A stretch of DNA of 64,000 nt from Parachlamydiales bacterium (GCA_041671045.1 JBAZCF010000011.1:1-64000); one strand, 5' to 3'. Shown: positions 16,702 through 26,250, counted from the stretch's first letter. The notes: a model not told the origin generated them from the sequence alone. Translations and numbers: made by a program.

Positions 16702-16916
16702 ATAGCCGTTTTTTTTCGCTATCCCCTCTAAGTCAAAATAAAAAAAAATATTTTTCACCTAGAACAACCTTAAATATCCAAAGCTGATCCTTGCCTTTAA
16801 TCCAATCAATCGCATATTTGCATTAAGTATCATTAACTTATGATTTTTCGTCCCCCTGCTGACTAGGAATTGCCGACAGAAAACTGAGCGTAATCTAAAA
16901 GGATTGATGCCAGACA

Positions 16917-17894
16917 ATGAACGTGATTAATGAGGAAGAGAAAGAATTATTTATCCGCTATGGATCCACTGCATCCGAGGCGATGCTGGACTTTCCTTGC
17001 CAGCTATTTCGCATACCCCATTGCATAGGTATCATTGCTTACCGTGTTGAAAATAATTGCGCCATTGTTTTTGGAGAACCTGTCTGCCCTCCGGAAGAAT
17101 TATCACAGTTGACAGAAGCATTTCATAAGTACTGTCAAGCTTCCAATTTAAATGTCATCTACATCGTCGTATCGGAAAAATTTGCTAAATGGGCAGCTAG
17201 CCACCATTGCAATATCATGATAGAGGCGTGTTCAGAATTGATTTTTGATCCTAACATCGATCCTTGTATCGAAAATAATCGAGTGCGCTATCGCATGAAA
17301 AAAGCTATGCAGCAAGGTCTGACAGTGCATGAATATATCCCCTTTGATCCTGTTATTGAGAATGCGCTGAAAGAGATCGGTACAAAGTGGCAGCATGCAA
17401 AGAAAGATCCTCAAATTTACATCGGGCATTTTAATTTCTTTGAGAATTATGCAGGGAAACGTTGGTTCTATGTCAAGGAAGGGGAAAATATCACTTCTAT
17501 GATCATGCTAAGCAGGATAGAAGCTTCTAACGGTTGGCTGCTCAAATTCCTGATCACTTCTCCGCATGCTTATAAATACACTTCGGAATTTTTAATGACA
17601 TCCGTTCTAAAAACTTTAAAAGAAGAAAACTGTTCATTTCTAACTAAAGGCATGGTCCCGGCAGATGCTTTAGGTCAGGTAAGTGGGCTAGGAACATTTT
17701 CAGGTTGGCTGGCTCGAGGTATTTACAATACAATATTTTGGACTTTTCAATTTGCGAAGAGAAAAGAATATTGGCAAAAGTACCATCCTAAAGAAATCCC
17801 CGCCTTTCTTCTCTTCTCAAACCCTTCCATAGGCCTCAATGAAATAAGAGCTCTCAGGAAAGTATTCAAAACTAATTCTTGTGAAACTCCTTAG
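16917..17894 (+). CDS. DUF2156 (MprF C-terminal-like) protein
   Basis: A 325-residue protein resembling the soluble aminoacyl-PG synthase domain of MprF (DUF2156, tandem GNAT-like halves). It has the ELFIRYGSTASEAMLDF opening, CAIVFGEPVCPPEE, RVRYRMKKAMQQGLTV, and the late FLTKGMVPAD then FQFAKRKEYWQKYHPKEIP block typical of the family. MprF synthases attach lysine or alanine from aminoacyl-tRNA to phosphatidylglycerol. No flippase membrane domain is present here, so this is a stand-alone synthase-type protein, common in chlamydiae and other Gram-negatives. Substrate lipid and amino acid are unknown. Confidence 0.85.
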   Translation: MNVINEEEKELFIRYGSTASEAMLDFPCQLFRIPHCIGIIAYRVENNCAIVFGEPVCPPEELSQLTEAFHKYCQASNLNVIYIVVSEKFAKWAASHHCNIMIEACSELIFDPNIDPCIENNRVRYRMKKAMQQGLTVHEYIPFDPVIENALKEIGTKWQHAKKDPQIYIGHFNFFENYAGKRWFYVKEGENITSMIMLSRIEASNGWLLKFLITSPHAYKYTSEFLMTSVLKTLKEENCSFLTKGMVPADALGQVSGLGTFSGWLARGIYNTIFWTFQFAKRKEYWQKYHPKEIPAFLLFSNPSIGLNEIRALRKVFKTNSCETP

Positions 17895-18203
17895 AGTAAA
17901 TTTTAATTTTTATGAATGTTTGATTTCTAAGTAGTATCTAGATTATTTTCTTCGACTTATTCATATATTACGTCAAAAATCAGATGAATCATTTTATAAA
18001 TCACTCACCAATACCGGTTAAAGGATATTCTGGATTGTATAACAATATTCAAGATATGCCCTCCGCAGGCTTCATTATCAGAGAGCGATTTGGAACTTAT
18101 TCATCGACTTCAGTTGAATCTCTACTTCAAACAAATGGAAAAAGATAAGGAGAAAATTAGTACATTAGATTAGAATCTATTCTAATTAATAAATTTCAAT
18201 AAG
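17895..18203. other. 309-bp gap with one 54-codon ORF
   Basis: The gap holds an ATG frame at 17984-18148 (54 residues: MNHFINHSPIPVKG... to NGKR) on the + strand with no clear ribosome binding site. It has a reasonable amino-acid mix (IIRERFGTYSS) but I recognise no family. It could be a remnant or chance. Nothing else is visible apart from AT-rich likely promoter sequence before 18204. Confidence 0.35.
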
Positions 18204-18890
18204 ATGAATAGAAATAGTATCTTTTTAATTTTCGTAGGATGCCTTCTAGTATTTGGTGTTTTTGCCTTAAGAAGTGGAAAGTGGGACTCTTACTACAAAA
18301 ACAAGCTATACCAGACCCCGCAGGAATTGGTTAAAAAGGCTGCCAGTACCTTCCAAGAGCCTGGTATTGCTTTGGATTTAGGCTGCGGAGTAGGCAATGA
18401 AACAGCCTTTCTACTTCAACAGGGCTGGATAGTCTATGCTGTCGATGCAGAAGCCAAGGCTATCAATACACTAAAAGCACGCCACGATCTTACTTCCTTG
18501 AATAGGCTTATCACTCTGAAGACAAAGTTTGATGGAGACCTAGATTGGGAAGCGCTGCCATCGTTTGATTTAATCTGTGTATGCAAGGCCCTCCCCTATT
18601 GTGAAAAAGCAAAACTATTGGATGTTGTGAAGAATATCCACACTAAAATTCAACCCGGCGGCAAATTTGCAGGGCATTTATTTGGAGTGAATTGTCATGG
18701 TTACAGTGCGGATGAAACACAGGAAATGTCATTTTTAAGCCGTGAAGAAGCAGTTCTGCTATTTAAAGATTTTGATGTTGAATCTTTCCAAGAAGTGGAG
18801 GAAGAGGACACGAGCGGAACAGGTAAATCGATACATACGCATGTCTACGAGATTATCGCTAGAAAACGCCTTACCTCCACAGCTCAATAA
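18204..18890 (+). CDS. Class I SAM-dependent methyltransferase, membrane-anchored
   Basis: A 228-residue protein with one N-terminal membrane helix (SIFLIFVGCLLVFGVFAL) then a Rossmann methyltransferase core. Motif I is ALDLGCGVGNET near residues 57-68, an acidic end of strand 2 is VYAVDAE, and motif IV is FDLICVCKALPY. The pattern is close to TehB-like/Methyltransf_11 enzymes. The anchor could be an uncleaved signal peptide; a periplasmic SAM enzyme would be unusual, so a cytosolic face is presumed. Substrate unknown. Confidence 0.85.
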   Translation: MNRNSIFLIFVGCLLVFGVFALRSGKWDSYYKNKLYQTPQELVKKAASTFQEPGIALDLGCGVGNETAFLLQQGWIVYAVDAEAKAINTLKARHDLTSLNRLITLKTKFDGDLDWEALPSFDLICVCKALPYCEKAKLLDVVKNIHTKIQPGGKFAGHLFGVNCHGYSADETQEMSFLSREEAVLLFKDFDVESFQEVEEEDTSGTGKSIHTHVYEIIARKRLTSTAQ

Positions 18891-18964
18891 TTCCTAATTC
18901 TAAACAATCATTACATGTTAATTCATAGTATGTTAATTAGGTGCTTTTAACCGAGAGAGCAACT

Positions 18965-20368
18965 ATGGATTGGGAAACATTACGCAAGAGTATTAAAGGA
19001 ACTGTGGTTACTTCTAATACTCCCGAATTCTCATCCGTCAGGGAGTCCATGGTTTGGAATAACATCAAACCTGACAGAACCCCTGATGTCATCGTTACGG
19101 TCAAAGACGAAAAGGATGTCATCGAAGCCGTTAATTTTGCCCGAGACAGCGGTTTGAAAGTTGTTGTTCATGGGGGAGGACACACTTGGTGCGGTCTAGC
19201 CCTGCGCAATGGGGGCATGACGATAGACCTTTCAGAACTCAATGAATCTACAATAGATAAAGAAGCCGAAAAAGCTGTCATCCAACCGGTGATAAGCAAC
19301 CGTGAGCTTGCCCACAGATTAGGTGAATACGGCCTTGCATTCCCTATTGGACACTGCCCCACCGTTAAAGCGGGAGGTTATCTTCTAAATGGCGGCATGT
19401 CGTGGAACTTAAGCGAATGGGGCCCTGCATGCAGAAGTGTAGAAGCGATTGAGTTTGTCACTGCAGATGGCAAGCTGATCAAGGCATCTTCAGAAGAATA
19501 TGCAGATCTATTCTGGGCCGCTAGAGGCTGTGGGCCAGGCATGTTTGCTGTGGCAGTACGGTTTCATCTTAAGTGCTATCCCCTACCGCAAGCAATACAG
19601 TGCAGCAACTATTATTATTCCTTGGATGACTTAAAACCTGTGGTGGAAGAGGTCGTTGCATTGGGGTGGACAATGCCGGCATTTGTAGAACTCTCAATAT
19701 TTTTGATCCAGGCACCACATGAGCTTAAGGATAGATGTAAAAAGCACAATGGGATGCTCTGTATGATCACTGCCGTGGCATTTTCTAATACACACGAAGA
19801 GGGCATTGCGGCGCTAAATATCCTTGAGAAAGGCGAGCAAGTGGCAAAGTGTTTGTCCAAAACCATCCATGTGCCGACGGATTTCGCAGAGTTAGCAGAA
19901 GCTTCCGGAGCAACCTGGCCGGAAAACCATCGCAATTTATGCGAGAATCAGGGCTCTAAAGCCAATCCTGTAGATATTCTGATGGCTTTGCGAGATAAAA
20001 TCGCAGAAGCACCCTCTTCTAAGTCAGTGATCGTATTTTGCCAGAGTACTGGAAAACATAATCTAATCCGTCCACAGGATGATGTGGCCCTGTCTATGGA
20101 TGCGCAATCGTATGGGGGCATCTGGTCTATTTGGGAAAACGCGAAAGATGACGCAGCCAATCTACAATGGCATAACCAATGTGTAGATATTCTGAAACAG
20201 TTTACAAACAGTCATTACATCGGCGAAACAGATATCGTGCAGGATAACGCTCGTGTAAAAAGGTCCTATAGCCCCGAGAAATGGCAGAAACTCGAACATA
20301 TTAGAGCTAAATATGATCCTGAAGGAGTTTTCTTTGGTTTTCTAGGCGGTATCGAACCCTCGAAATAG
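18965..20368 (+). CDS. FAD-linked oxidase with BBE domain
   Basis: A 467-residue VAO/berberine-bridge-type flavoenzyme. The FAD domain (about 30-200) carries HGGGHTW, whose His is the usual covalent FAD attachment site, and GHCPTVKAGGY, whose Cys sits where bicovalent members bind FAD. The C-terminal BBE segment is KRSYSPEKWQKLEHIRAKYDPE. These enzymes oxidise alcohols, sugars or secondary metabolites with oxygen. A GTG-started frame begins at 18941, but the ATG at 18965 has GAGAG ahead and starts the domain. No signal peptide. Possible product: an oligosaccharide or aldose oxidase-like enzyme; specificity unknown. Confidence 0.9.
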   Translation: MDWETLRKSIKGTVVTSNTPEFSSVRESMVWNNIKPDRTPDVIVTVKDEKDVIEAVNFARDSGLKVVVHGGGHTWCGLALRNGGMTIDLSELNESTIDKEAEKAVIQPVISNRELAHRLGEYGLAFPIGHCPTVKAGGYLLNGGMSWNLSEWGPACRSVEAIEFVTADGKLIKASSEEYADLFWAARGCGPGMFAVAVRFHLKCYPLPQAIQCSNYYYSLDDLKPVVEEVVALGWTMPAFVELSIFLIQAPHELKDRCKKHNGMLCMITAVAFSNTHEEGIAALNILEKGEQVAKCLSKTIHVPTDFAELAEASGATWPENHRNLCENQGSKANPVDILMALRDKIAEAPSSKSVIVFCQSTGKHNLIRPQDDVALSMDAQSYGGIWSIWENAKDDAANLQWHNQCVDILKQFTNSHYIGETDIVQDNARVKRSYSPEKWQKLEHIRAKYDPEGVFFGFLGGIEPSK

Positions 20369-20369
20369 C

Positions 20370-21236
20370 TCAAAATTCTCTATAAATTGCTCCCACTATT
20401 CCGGGGCTGCCTAGCTTTTTGATAGAAGGTTTAAAAGCTGCATCCGGAACATCATAGAAAGCATGTCGTGCATTTGTAGAAATATAGTAGAGTGCTACGT
20501 CAAACCAATCAAACTCATAATTGAGAGAAACTTGCCAGTCCAGGTAGTTGAGTTCTGTATAGTGGGTGATGGCTTGATAGCCTACATGTACTCCAGCAGT
20601 CCATTTTGGACAAGGAGTCCATTCATAATTTGCTTCTATATAGGGTGACCATAAAGAGTTGCCATTTGCTCCGGTAAATCTGAATTCTTGCCAGTCAAAA
20701 GGAGGATTAGTCGAATTCACTCCATAATAATCTGTGATCGTTTGATACAGCTTCATATTAAAGCCTTTGTAGCTAAATCCAGCGAAATATTCTACCGTAT
20801 TGTAGCGGATATTCTGCCGCACAAATGCTTTTCCGCCCGGGTAATAGTAAACAATAAAACCTACATCATATTTAAGTTCAGGTTTCCAAAAAGATTGTTC
20901 CATTCCGACAAAAAGATTCCATTCGGTACTTGTATTGGTAATGAAGTTAGACGTCCCGTCCACATTGGATGCCCAGATCTTAAAATAGAAGCCGTTCTCA
21001 TGAGTGAACTTTATCTCCCCTTGAACAGCAGGACGGAGAAATGTTTGGGAGATCCCCCTACTGCGATAGTCTGAGAGGAATGTCACGATACCGGTAATTT
21101 TGTAAGGGAATTTTTCTTCCGAAATAGCCCCCTCATCCGTACTTTCTATCTTGCAGTCCCGAGCATCGGAAGCTTTTGCGTCCAAAAAGTTAAAATTCAG
21201 AAAAACCACTAAAAAGACTAACCTGCAGTACAGCAC
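20370..21236 (-). CDS. TorF-like putative porin (Gcw_chp family)
   Basis: A 288-residue exported protein. The signal peptide (1-21) is followed by a beta-rich barrel with the family opening GIVTFLSDYRSRGISQT and PAVQGEIKFTHENGFYFKIW. Many Tyr/Trp/Phe residues alternate and the chain ends in Phe (AIYREF), as needed for outer-membrane insertion. The family is named for a repeated motif in gammaproteobacterial outer-membrane proteins and is often called TorF or MipZ-adjacent porin; the transported solute is unknown. It lies convergent with the FAD oxidase with no gap. Confidence 0.85.
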   Translation of the reverse strand: MLYCRLVFLVVFLNFNFLDAKASDARDCKIESTDEGAISEEKFPYKITGIVTFLSDYRSRGISQTFLRPAVQGEIKFTHENGFYFKIWASNVDGTSNFITNTSTEWNLFVGMEQSFWKPELKYDVGFIVYYYPGGKAFVRQNIRYNTVEYFAGFSYKGFNMKLYQTITDYYGVNSTNPPFDWQEFRFTGANGNSLWSPYIEANYEWTPCPKWTAGVHVGYQAITHYTELNYLDWQVSLNYEFDWFDVALYYISTNARHAFYDVPDAAFKPSIKKLGSPGIVGAIYREF

Positions 21237-21473
21237 CTTGACCCAAAGAAAATTATTGAAGAACTCTTTAGAAAACTACCTTTAAAAGTTTGTGTCAAGC
21301 GCCATTATAATCCGAGAGGAAGCAAAGTATATCCCGTGCTTTATTTACTTGGATTCAGAATGGGAAATAGTGAATATTATTTTCTAAATATTCAAAGAAA
21401 TCGAGGTTTTCATGGCTACTGCTGTCACACATTTTGCTCCTCCCGCTCTCACCTTTACTTTTGCTGAGCCCGT
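21222..21473 (+). other. Open frame without start codon, possible gene fragment
   Basis: Between two stop codons lies an 80-codon open frame with no ATG. It reads HLDPKKIIEELFRKLPLKVC, then KRHYNPRGSKVYPVLYLLGF and a Tyr-rich end. The composition looks coding rather than random, and it overlaps both the start of the TorF gene and the start of the adenosine-deaminase gene. It may be the end of a lost gene or chance. I recognise no family. Confidence 0.3.
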
Positions 21474-22440
21474 AACTAATTCTTTAAGTCCTCGAAAAAT
21501 TCAGGAAATTAAAGACCTTCCAAAGTTCAATGCTCACTGTCATTTGGGCGGTGAAATCCCTATAGAAATCATCAAAAAACATGGAGATAAAGAGCAGAAA
21601 AGGGAATTGAAAGAAGGTCTGGCCATCGTTGCCAAATGTAAGGATTACAAAAAAGCGTTTTTCATTTTTCCACTTATTGCACGCGTTATCAATACTCATG
21701 AAATATTAAAAAAAGCCACTATAATGACTTGTGAAAGGCTTAAAGCTGACAACAACAAATTAGTCCTCATGAGAACAGGTCTCAAGCCTATTGAAGGCAA
21801 AAGCCTTCGAGATTATTTAGATACTGTTCTAGAGGGAATTAGAGAAGCGTCCTCTCCTGACTTTTTGGTATTGTTAATGCTGAGCCTTAAAAGATCTTCT
21901 ACAGCAGAAACAGCTAAAGAGACTGTAGATCTAGCCTTAGAATACCGTTCCCGTGGCGTACTGGGCATCGATATTTCAGACATCTCAACGGATGGGGATA
22001 TTAGAAATATTATGCCACAGCTTGAAATAGCAAAAGAGGGAAATCTTAAGATTGCAGTCCATATGGGTGAGCTACCGAATGAAACCGATCAAATGTTGAT
22101 TATCAAAAAACTATCTCCTGACTTTATCGATCATGGAGTTTTATTATGTCCGGATGCTGCTTCTTGGATACGAGAAAATAAGATTCCTGTCACAGTTTGT
22201 TTGACCAGTTCTCTTACTCTTGAAATGCATCCTGTTAACAAAGCACACCCCTGGATTGAACAGCAAGACATAGGGGAACATCCTATCGATTTAGGAACAG
22301 ATGATGCTACGGTGTTTGGAAATATTACCTTGAGCAATGAGCTGATCAGATTAACTAATGACTGGGGCTATGAAAGAGTCGTCGCCATCGCTAAGAAGAG
22401 CTTTGAAAGAGCTAAACAATTATTCGGATCCTACCCATAA
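21412..22440 (+). CDS. Adenosine deaminase family protein
   Basis: A 342-residue metal-dependent TIM-barrel hydrolase. Motifs in order: KFNAHCHLGG (HxH metal ligands), AVHMGELPN (His ligand and catalytic Glu), CLTSSLTLEMHPV (late His) and LGTDDATVF (Asp pair). It should convert adenosine or a related nucleoside to inosine and ammonia. The family is about 330-360 residues, so the length is normal. The ATG is preceded by GAGG at good spacing. For a host-dependent bacterium this fits salvage of host purines. Adenosine as substrate is inferred from the family. Confidence 0.9.
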   Translation: MATAVTHFAPPALTFTFAEPVTNSLSPRKIQEIKDLPKFNAHCHLGGEIPIEIIKKHGDKEQKRELKEGLAIVAKCKDYKKAFFIFPLIARVINTHEILKKATIMTCERLKADNNKLVLMRTGLKPIEGKSLRDYLDTVLEGIREASSPDFLVLLMLSLKRSSTAETAKETVDLALEYRSRGVLGIDISDISTDGDIRNIMPQLEIAKEGNLKIAVHMGELPNETDQMLIIKKLSPDFIDHGVLLCPDAASWIRENKIPVTVCLTSSLTLEMHPVNKAHPWIEQQDIGEHPIDLGTDDATVFGNITLSNELIRLTNDWGYERVVAIAKKSFERAKQLFGSYP

Positions 22441-22518
22441 TATTTAAAAAGTAGAATTCTGTAGGTTTGCATTTATGAAAAAATTTTCATCCTTCTAATT
22501 CTCTGCATTGCCGCAGCT

Positions 22519-23130
22519 TTGTCCGCAGCTCCCCAAGCCGTTATTTTTGATTTTGGCGGGGTGATGACGGGCGAAGTGCAGCGCGAGATCGTCGTTCAAT
22601 TTCTACGCAGCACATTAAACTTATCAGCAAAAGAGTATGAGAAAGCGGTAGAGGAAAAACGAGCCGCTCTCATCAAAGGTCCATCAGATGAAGGATATTG
22701 GTTAGATTATGCCCAAAGAAAAGGCATTGCTCTCTCTCCTCAGTGGTCAGAACAGTTCAAACAAGCAATGAAAGAAGCATTAGGCATTGATGCCTCCATG
22801 TTTGTGTTGGTGGAAGAGTTAAAACAAAAACAACTTACTGTGGGCCTTCTTTCCAATATTGATAAACGCCTTTCACTTATCGTTAGAGAGCTAGGATTAT
22901 ATGAACCATTTAATCCTTGTTTACTTTCATGGGAAATAGGGGTCGAGAAGCCCAATCCACAAGCATACCATTTCTTATTGGACCATCTTAAGCTCCCTGC
23001 ATCCGAAGTAATCTTCGTAGATGACAGGCTAGAAAACGTAACTGCCGCCCAAAAGGCCGGTATTGACGCAATTTGGTTCAAATCACCTTTGCAATTACGT
23101 TTCGAATTACGACAAAGAGGGGTGTTCTAA
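22519..23130 (+). CDS. HAD-like phosphatase (signal peptide out of frame)
   Basis: A 203-residue HAD-superfamily hydrolase. Motif I is VIFDFGGVMTG (nucleophile Asp in DFGG), motif II is GLLSNID, motif III is EKPNPQAY and motif IV is FVDDRLENV, all with normal spacing for the HAD-IA phosphatases. The frame opens at a TTG at 22519, but an ATG at 22475 with AGG ahead begins a typical signal peptide that is out of register by one base in an A run (22478-22483). With one extra A the protein would start MKKIFILLILCIAAALSA. So either the gene is broken, or it slips, or the A run is miscounted. Confidence 0.85.
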   Translation: MSAAPQAVIFDFGGVMTGEVQREIVVQFLRSTLNLSAKEYEKAVEEKRAALIKGPSDEGYWLDYAQRKGIALSPQWSEQFKQAMKEALGIDASMFVLVEELKQKQLTVGLLSNIDKRLSLIVRELGLYEPFNPCLLSWEIGVEKPNPQAYHFLLDHLKLPASEVIFVDDRLENVTAAQKAGIDAIWFKSPLQLRFELRQRGVF

Positions 23131-23291
23131 ACCCAACTTAGTTAGTGAATAGGATTTGCGGGAAAAAGGTTGTTCCTTACCTTGCTATATCCCTTGCAAA
23201 TTACTTCTTGAAGATGAGCGACTACTCCAAAGGAAATTGAGTCGAGATATTTGGCTTGTGGAAAACAAAGCATAAATTTATATCCAAAGTG

Positions 23292-23675
23292 ATGTCTAAC
23301 TTAGGTATGAAAATGTGGCAAAAATTCAGTGCAGAAATTTCCAAGTTCCTTACCTGGTCTTCACGAATGGCAGGCAATCCCCTTACCTTTATCATTGCTC
23401 TAACTATTCTAGGAACATGGTTTATTATAGGACTGATGATTGGTATTGATGTTACATGGCTATTGGTTATAGATACGATCGCTACTATCAATGCCACACT
23501 GATGGTGTTTATCATTCAAAGTACGCAAATTAGAGAAAATAAGGCACTGCATTTGAAAATTGATGAACTCATTCGAGTGACTGAAAAAGCAGAATCAGAA
23601 CTCATTGCTATCGAAGAAAAAGAAGAGGCAGAGTTAATAAAGATCAAGAAAAGACTATTTATGCCTGAGCATTAA
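23292..23675 (+). CDS. Low-affinity iron permease family protein
   Basis: A 127-residue protein matching the bacterial low-affinity iron permease-like family (PF04120). Two membrane helices are visible (PLTFIIALTILGTWFIIGLM and TWLLVIDTIATINATLMVFI), followed by IQSTQIRENKALHLKIDELI, a strong family signature, and a charged coiled tail. The actual iron role of bacterial members is weakly supported. An upstream TTG at 23256 opens the frame, but Met at 23292 fits the family N terminus. Confidence 0.88.
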   Translation: MSNLGMKMWQKFSAEISKFLTWSSRMAGNPLTFIIALTILGTWFIIGLMIGIDVTWLLVIDTIATINATLMVFIIQSTQIRENKALHLKIDELIRVTEKAESELIAIEEKEEAELIKIKKRLFMPEH

Positions 23676-23693
23676 TCACTTTTCTTGCTTACT

Positions 23694-24638
23694 CTAAAAA
23701 ATTTCCTGCTCTGATTTAGGAACCTTCTTTCTAATTTCTTCCACCCATAGCAGCTTTTGCTTCAAGTTATCGGGCTCCCAAACTAATAGAATAGCTAAAG
23801 CGCCTAGCATAGGGAAATAATCTACAAATGCATTCCAGTGGGAAGCCATAAATAAGGTGTTGATGAAGATAATTGTCGCCAGCATAGTTATACGTGGAAA
23901 TATTCCGAACACAATCAGTATGCCCGCCAATAACTCCACAGCACTTGCAAAAAGAATAGGATAATTTACAGCAGATTGTGGTGAGATCAGGTCAGCTGCT
24001 AAAGTGGTATCACCGTATTTCCTGAAGAATGCAAACACAATAAGATTCAGTCCCACACATACGCGAAGAAAATACAAAGCCGAACTAGTATAACTTGGTT
24101 TTGGTTCAAGATTGGGGAAAAGCAACCTATCAATGGAGTAGGGTCCCCGTCCGGCGAGAAAGAAGAAACATGCGTATCCTAAAAATTGAATATTCTCAAG
24201 CGTGGGCAACACCCCATATAACACTATAGTTAACCACCATAGAATTCCCAACAAGACTGCTGCAGGGCGAGTAATGCCCCCATAGAAGAAAGATAGTGCA
24301 ATCATTATTTCCGTTAGGCCCACCCAATTTGCAGTGAATCCCGTTAAGGGAAATTCGGAAGTAAATAGATTGCCTCTAATTCCATTCACCATTAGTGCTA
24401 CAGCAACGTGAAAGCCTAAAATGAAAGGTACCCACCCATAAAAAAGCCGAAGACTATCATCTGTGGCTCCAAATCCTTTAGCTCCGATTAGAATATCCAC
24501 TCTTTTTCTCTTTTTTTCCCAGATAAACCCCAGAATAGAGGCTAGTGTAATGCTGCCTAGTGTAAAAAGAAGAGGTGTAAAATAGAGCAATAATTCCCAT
24601 TTAAATTCCGTAATTTCTAGTAAAAATAGGTTATGCAT
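23694..24638 (-). CDS. DoxX-like multi-pass membrane protein
   Basis: A 314-residue integral membrane protein with about eight helices. The repeated small/aromatic pattern (LLAGILIVFGIFPRITMLATIIF, EIMIALSFFYGGITRPAAVLLG) is of the DoxX/DoxD-like type, and the GIFPR and GGITRP turns between helices suggest two DoxX-like halves. DoxX proteins are linked to quinol oxidation or thiol stress; no specific function is claimed. The gene is monocistronic, ending convergent to the iron-permease-like gene. Confidence 0.75.
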   Translation of the reverse strand: MHNLFLLEITEFKWELLLYFTPLLFTLGSITLASILGFIWEKKRKRVDILIGAKGFGATDDSLRLFYGWVPFILGFHVAVALMVNGIRGNLFTSEFPLTGFTANWVGLTEIMIALSFFYGGITRPAAVLLGILWWLTIVLYGVLPTLENIQFLGYACFFFLAGRGPYSIDRLLFPNLEPKPSYTSSALYFLRVCVGLNLIVFAFFRKYGDTTLAADLISPQSAVNYPILFASAVELLAGILIVFGIFPRITMLATIIFINTLFMASHWNAFVDYFPMLGALAILLVWEPDNLKQKLLWVEEIRKKVPKSEQEIF

Positions 24639-24848
24639 GGAATTATTCTCCTTCGTACACTCGATATTGTTGTATAAACAACTTCATAAAAATACAATGT
24701 AAATTCTGTTATGCAGGTTTACTGAAACTTCACTAGATCATGAAATATATGCATAGGTGGAATCAAGACTCCTCAGTACATGATCTATGCTTTAAATTGA
24801 TAAAAGATTATTAATAAATCTTAGAGGTTGGGAAAAAAGGAGGAGTAG

Positions 24849-25814
24849 GTGAAAGCAATACAGATATCACAGTTCGGTGGACCCGAAGTTTTAAAAATCG
24901 AAGAAGTTAAAATAGAACAGCCAAAAAAAGGCCAGGCTTTAATTCATATTAAAGTGGCAGGCGTCAACTTTGTTGATATTTACCAGAGACGCGGTACCTA
25001 TCCTGTAAAACTCCCCTATATTCCCGGACTTGAAGCCTCAGGTGTCGTAGAAGCTATTGGAGAAGGCGTTGACAACGTTAAAGTCGGAGATCGCGTTGCA
25101 TATGTACACGAGCCTGGCTCATATGCAGAAAAAAGCCTCGTAAATGCTGAAGATTTAATTCTCCTTCCTCCAGAACTGACTTTTGAACAAGGTGCAGCCT
25201 TTCCTTTGCAAGGAATGACAGCACATTATCTGTTGCATGAGTTTCGGAAAATTAAAACGAATGACACTATATTAATTCATGCTGCTGCCGGCGGAATGGG
25301 GCTTCTACTCGTCCAATGGGCGAAGCATTTGGGAGCAAGGGTTTTTGGTACTGTCTCAACCGAAGAAAAAGCTCGTCTTGCTAAAAAAGCAGGAGCAGAT
25401 GAGGTTATTCTCTATACAAAGCAAGATTTTGTGACAGAGGTAAACAAATTAACGGATAAACACGGAGCAGATTTAATTATTGATGGGGTGGGTAAAACCA
25501 CTTTCCAAGGCAATTTAGAAGCTGCAGCCTTTCGTGGAAACATTGTGATTTTTGGTGCTGCAAGCGGTCCTGCCGACCCTATTTCTCCGAACGCCTTAAT
25601 GAAACGTTCCTTAACTTTGTCGGGAGGAAGCCTTGGTAATTATATTTTGAATAAACAAGAGTTAATGAGCCGTGCGCATGCTGTGATAGAAGGTATACAA
25701 AGCGGATGGTTGAAATTGCATATAGATGAGGTGTTCCCCTTAGAAAATGCCGCAGCAGCCCATCAGAAGCTTGAAAGCAGGAATACAGCCGGAAAAATCC
25801 TCTTGAAGACCTAA
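24849..25814 (+). CDS. Quinone oxidoreductase (QOR, MDR superfamily)
   Basis: A 321-residue zinc-free medium-chain reductase. The opening QISQFGGPEVLKIEE, the segment RRGTYPVKLPYIPGLEASG and the NADPH loop AAAGGMGLLLVQWAK are the QorA signature. It reduces quinones with NADPH, by one electron in well-studied members. The start is GTG at 24849, preceded by the strong site GGAGGA. Length is normal. It lies near other quinone-type genes of the window, but no operon connects them. Confidence 0.92.
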   Translation: MKAIQISQFGGPEVLKIEEVKIEQPKKGQALIHIKVAGVNFVDIYQRRGTYPVKLPYIPGLEASGVVEAIGEGVDNVKVGDRVAYVHEPGSYAEKSLVNAEDLILLPPELTFEQGAAFPLQGMTAHYLLHEFRKIKTNDTILIHAAAGGMGLLLVQWAKHLGARVFGTVSTEEKARLAKKAGADEVILYTKQDFVTEVNKLTDKHGADLIIDGVGKTTFQGNLEAAAFRGNIVIFGAASGPADPISPNALMKRSLTLSGGSLGNYILNKQELMSRAHAVIEGIQSGWLKLHIDEVFPLENAAAAHQKLESRNTAGKILLKT

Positions 25815-25891
25815 AAGTGAAGTGTGTCGTAAAAGTGCTAGAATAGCTCAGGTAAGCTTTTGTAAAAAACTTATCTTCAATAATTAGAATA

Positions 25892-26119
25892 TTAAAGAGA
25901 TCCTCTTTTTTTGAGATGATATGCAGATGCACCTAATCCAATACACTTCAAGTTATACTTCTTTTCAATCTCGTTAACAACATTCTGATTTATTATTTTT
26001 GTCTGACGGTCAAAATCATCTACTTTAAAGAAGTTGAACGATAGTAACAGTTGTATGATTATCAATAATAAAATTAATTTTGTTAACGCCTTAAGTGTGC
26101 TTTTCATATTCATATTCAT
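25892..26119 (-). pseudogene. Truncated third copy of the small exported family after the RHS gene
   Basis: A 75-residue reading with the same N terminus as the gene at 26791: signal-like LTKLILLLIIIQLLLSFNFF, then KVDDFDRQTKIINQ and NEIEKKYNLKCIG. It breaks off after GLGASAY, where the full-length copies continue with about 110 more residues. It is therefore a truncated duplicate that probably has no function of its own. It sits at the far end of the RHS array. Confidence 0.75.
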
Positions 26120-26250
26120 ATTCTAGATATTATATATTTCATCAGTTTGTAATTGTATCTTTTTTCTGCAGAAGTTCTAATAATTAATTTACTAGAGAGT
26201 TATAACTTTTATTATAACTCTCGTAAACTCGAACATTGTATAAAAACACC

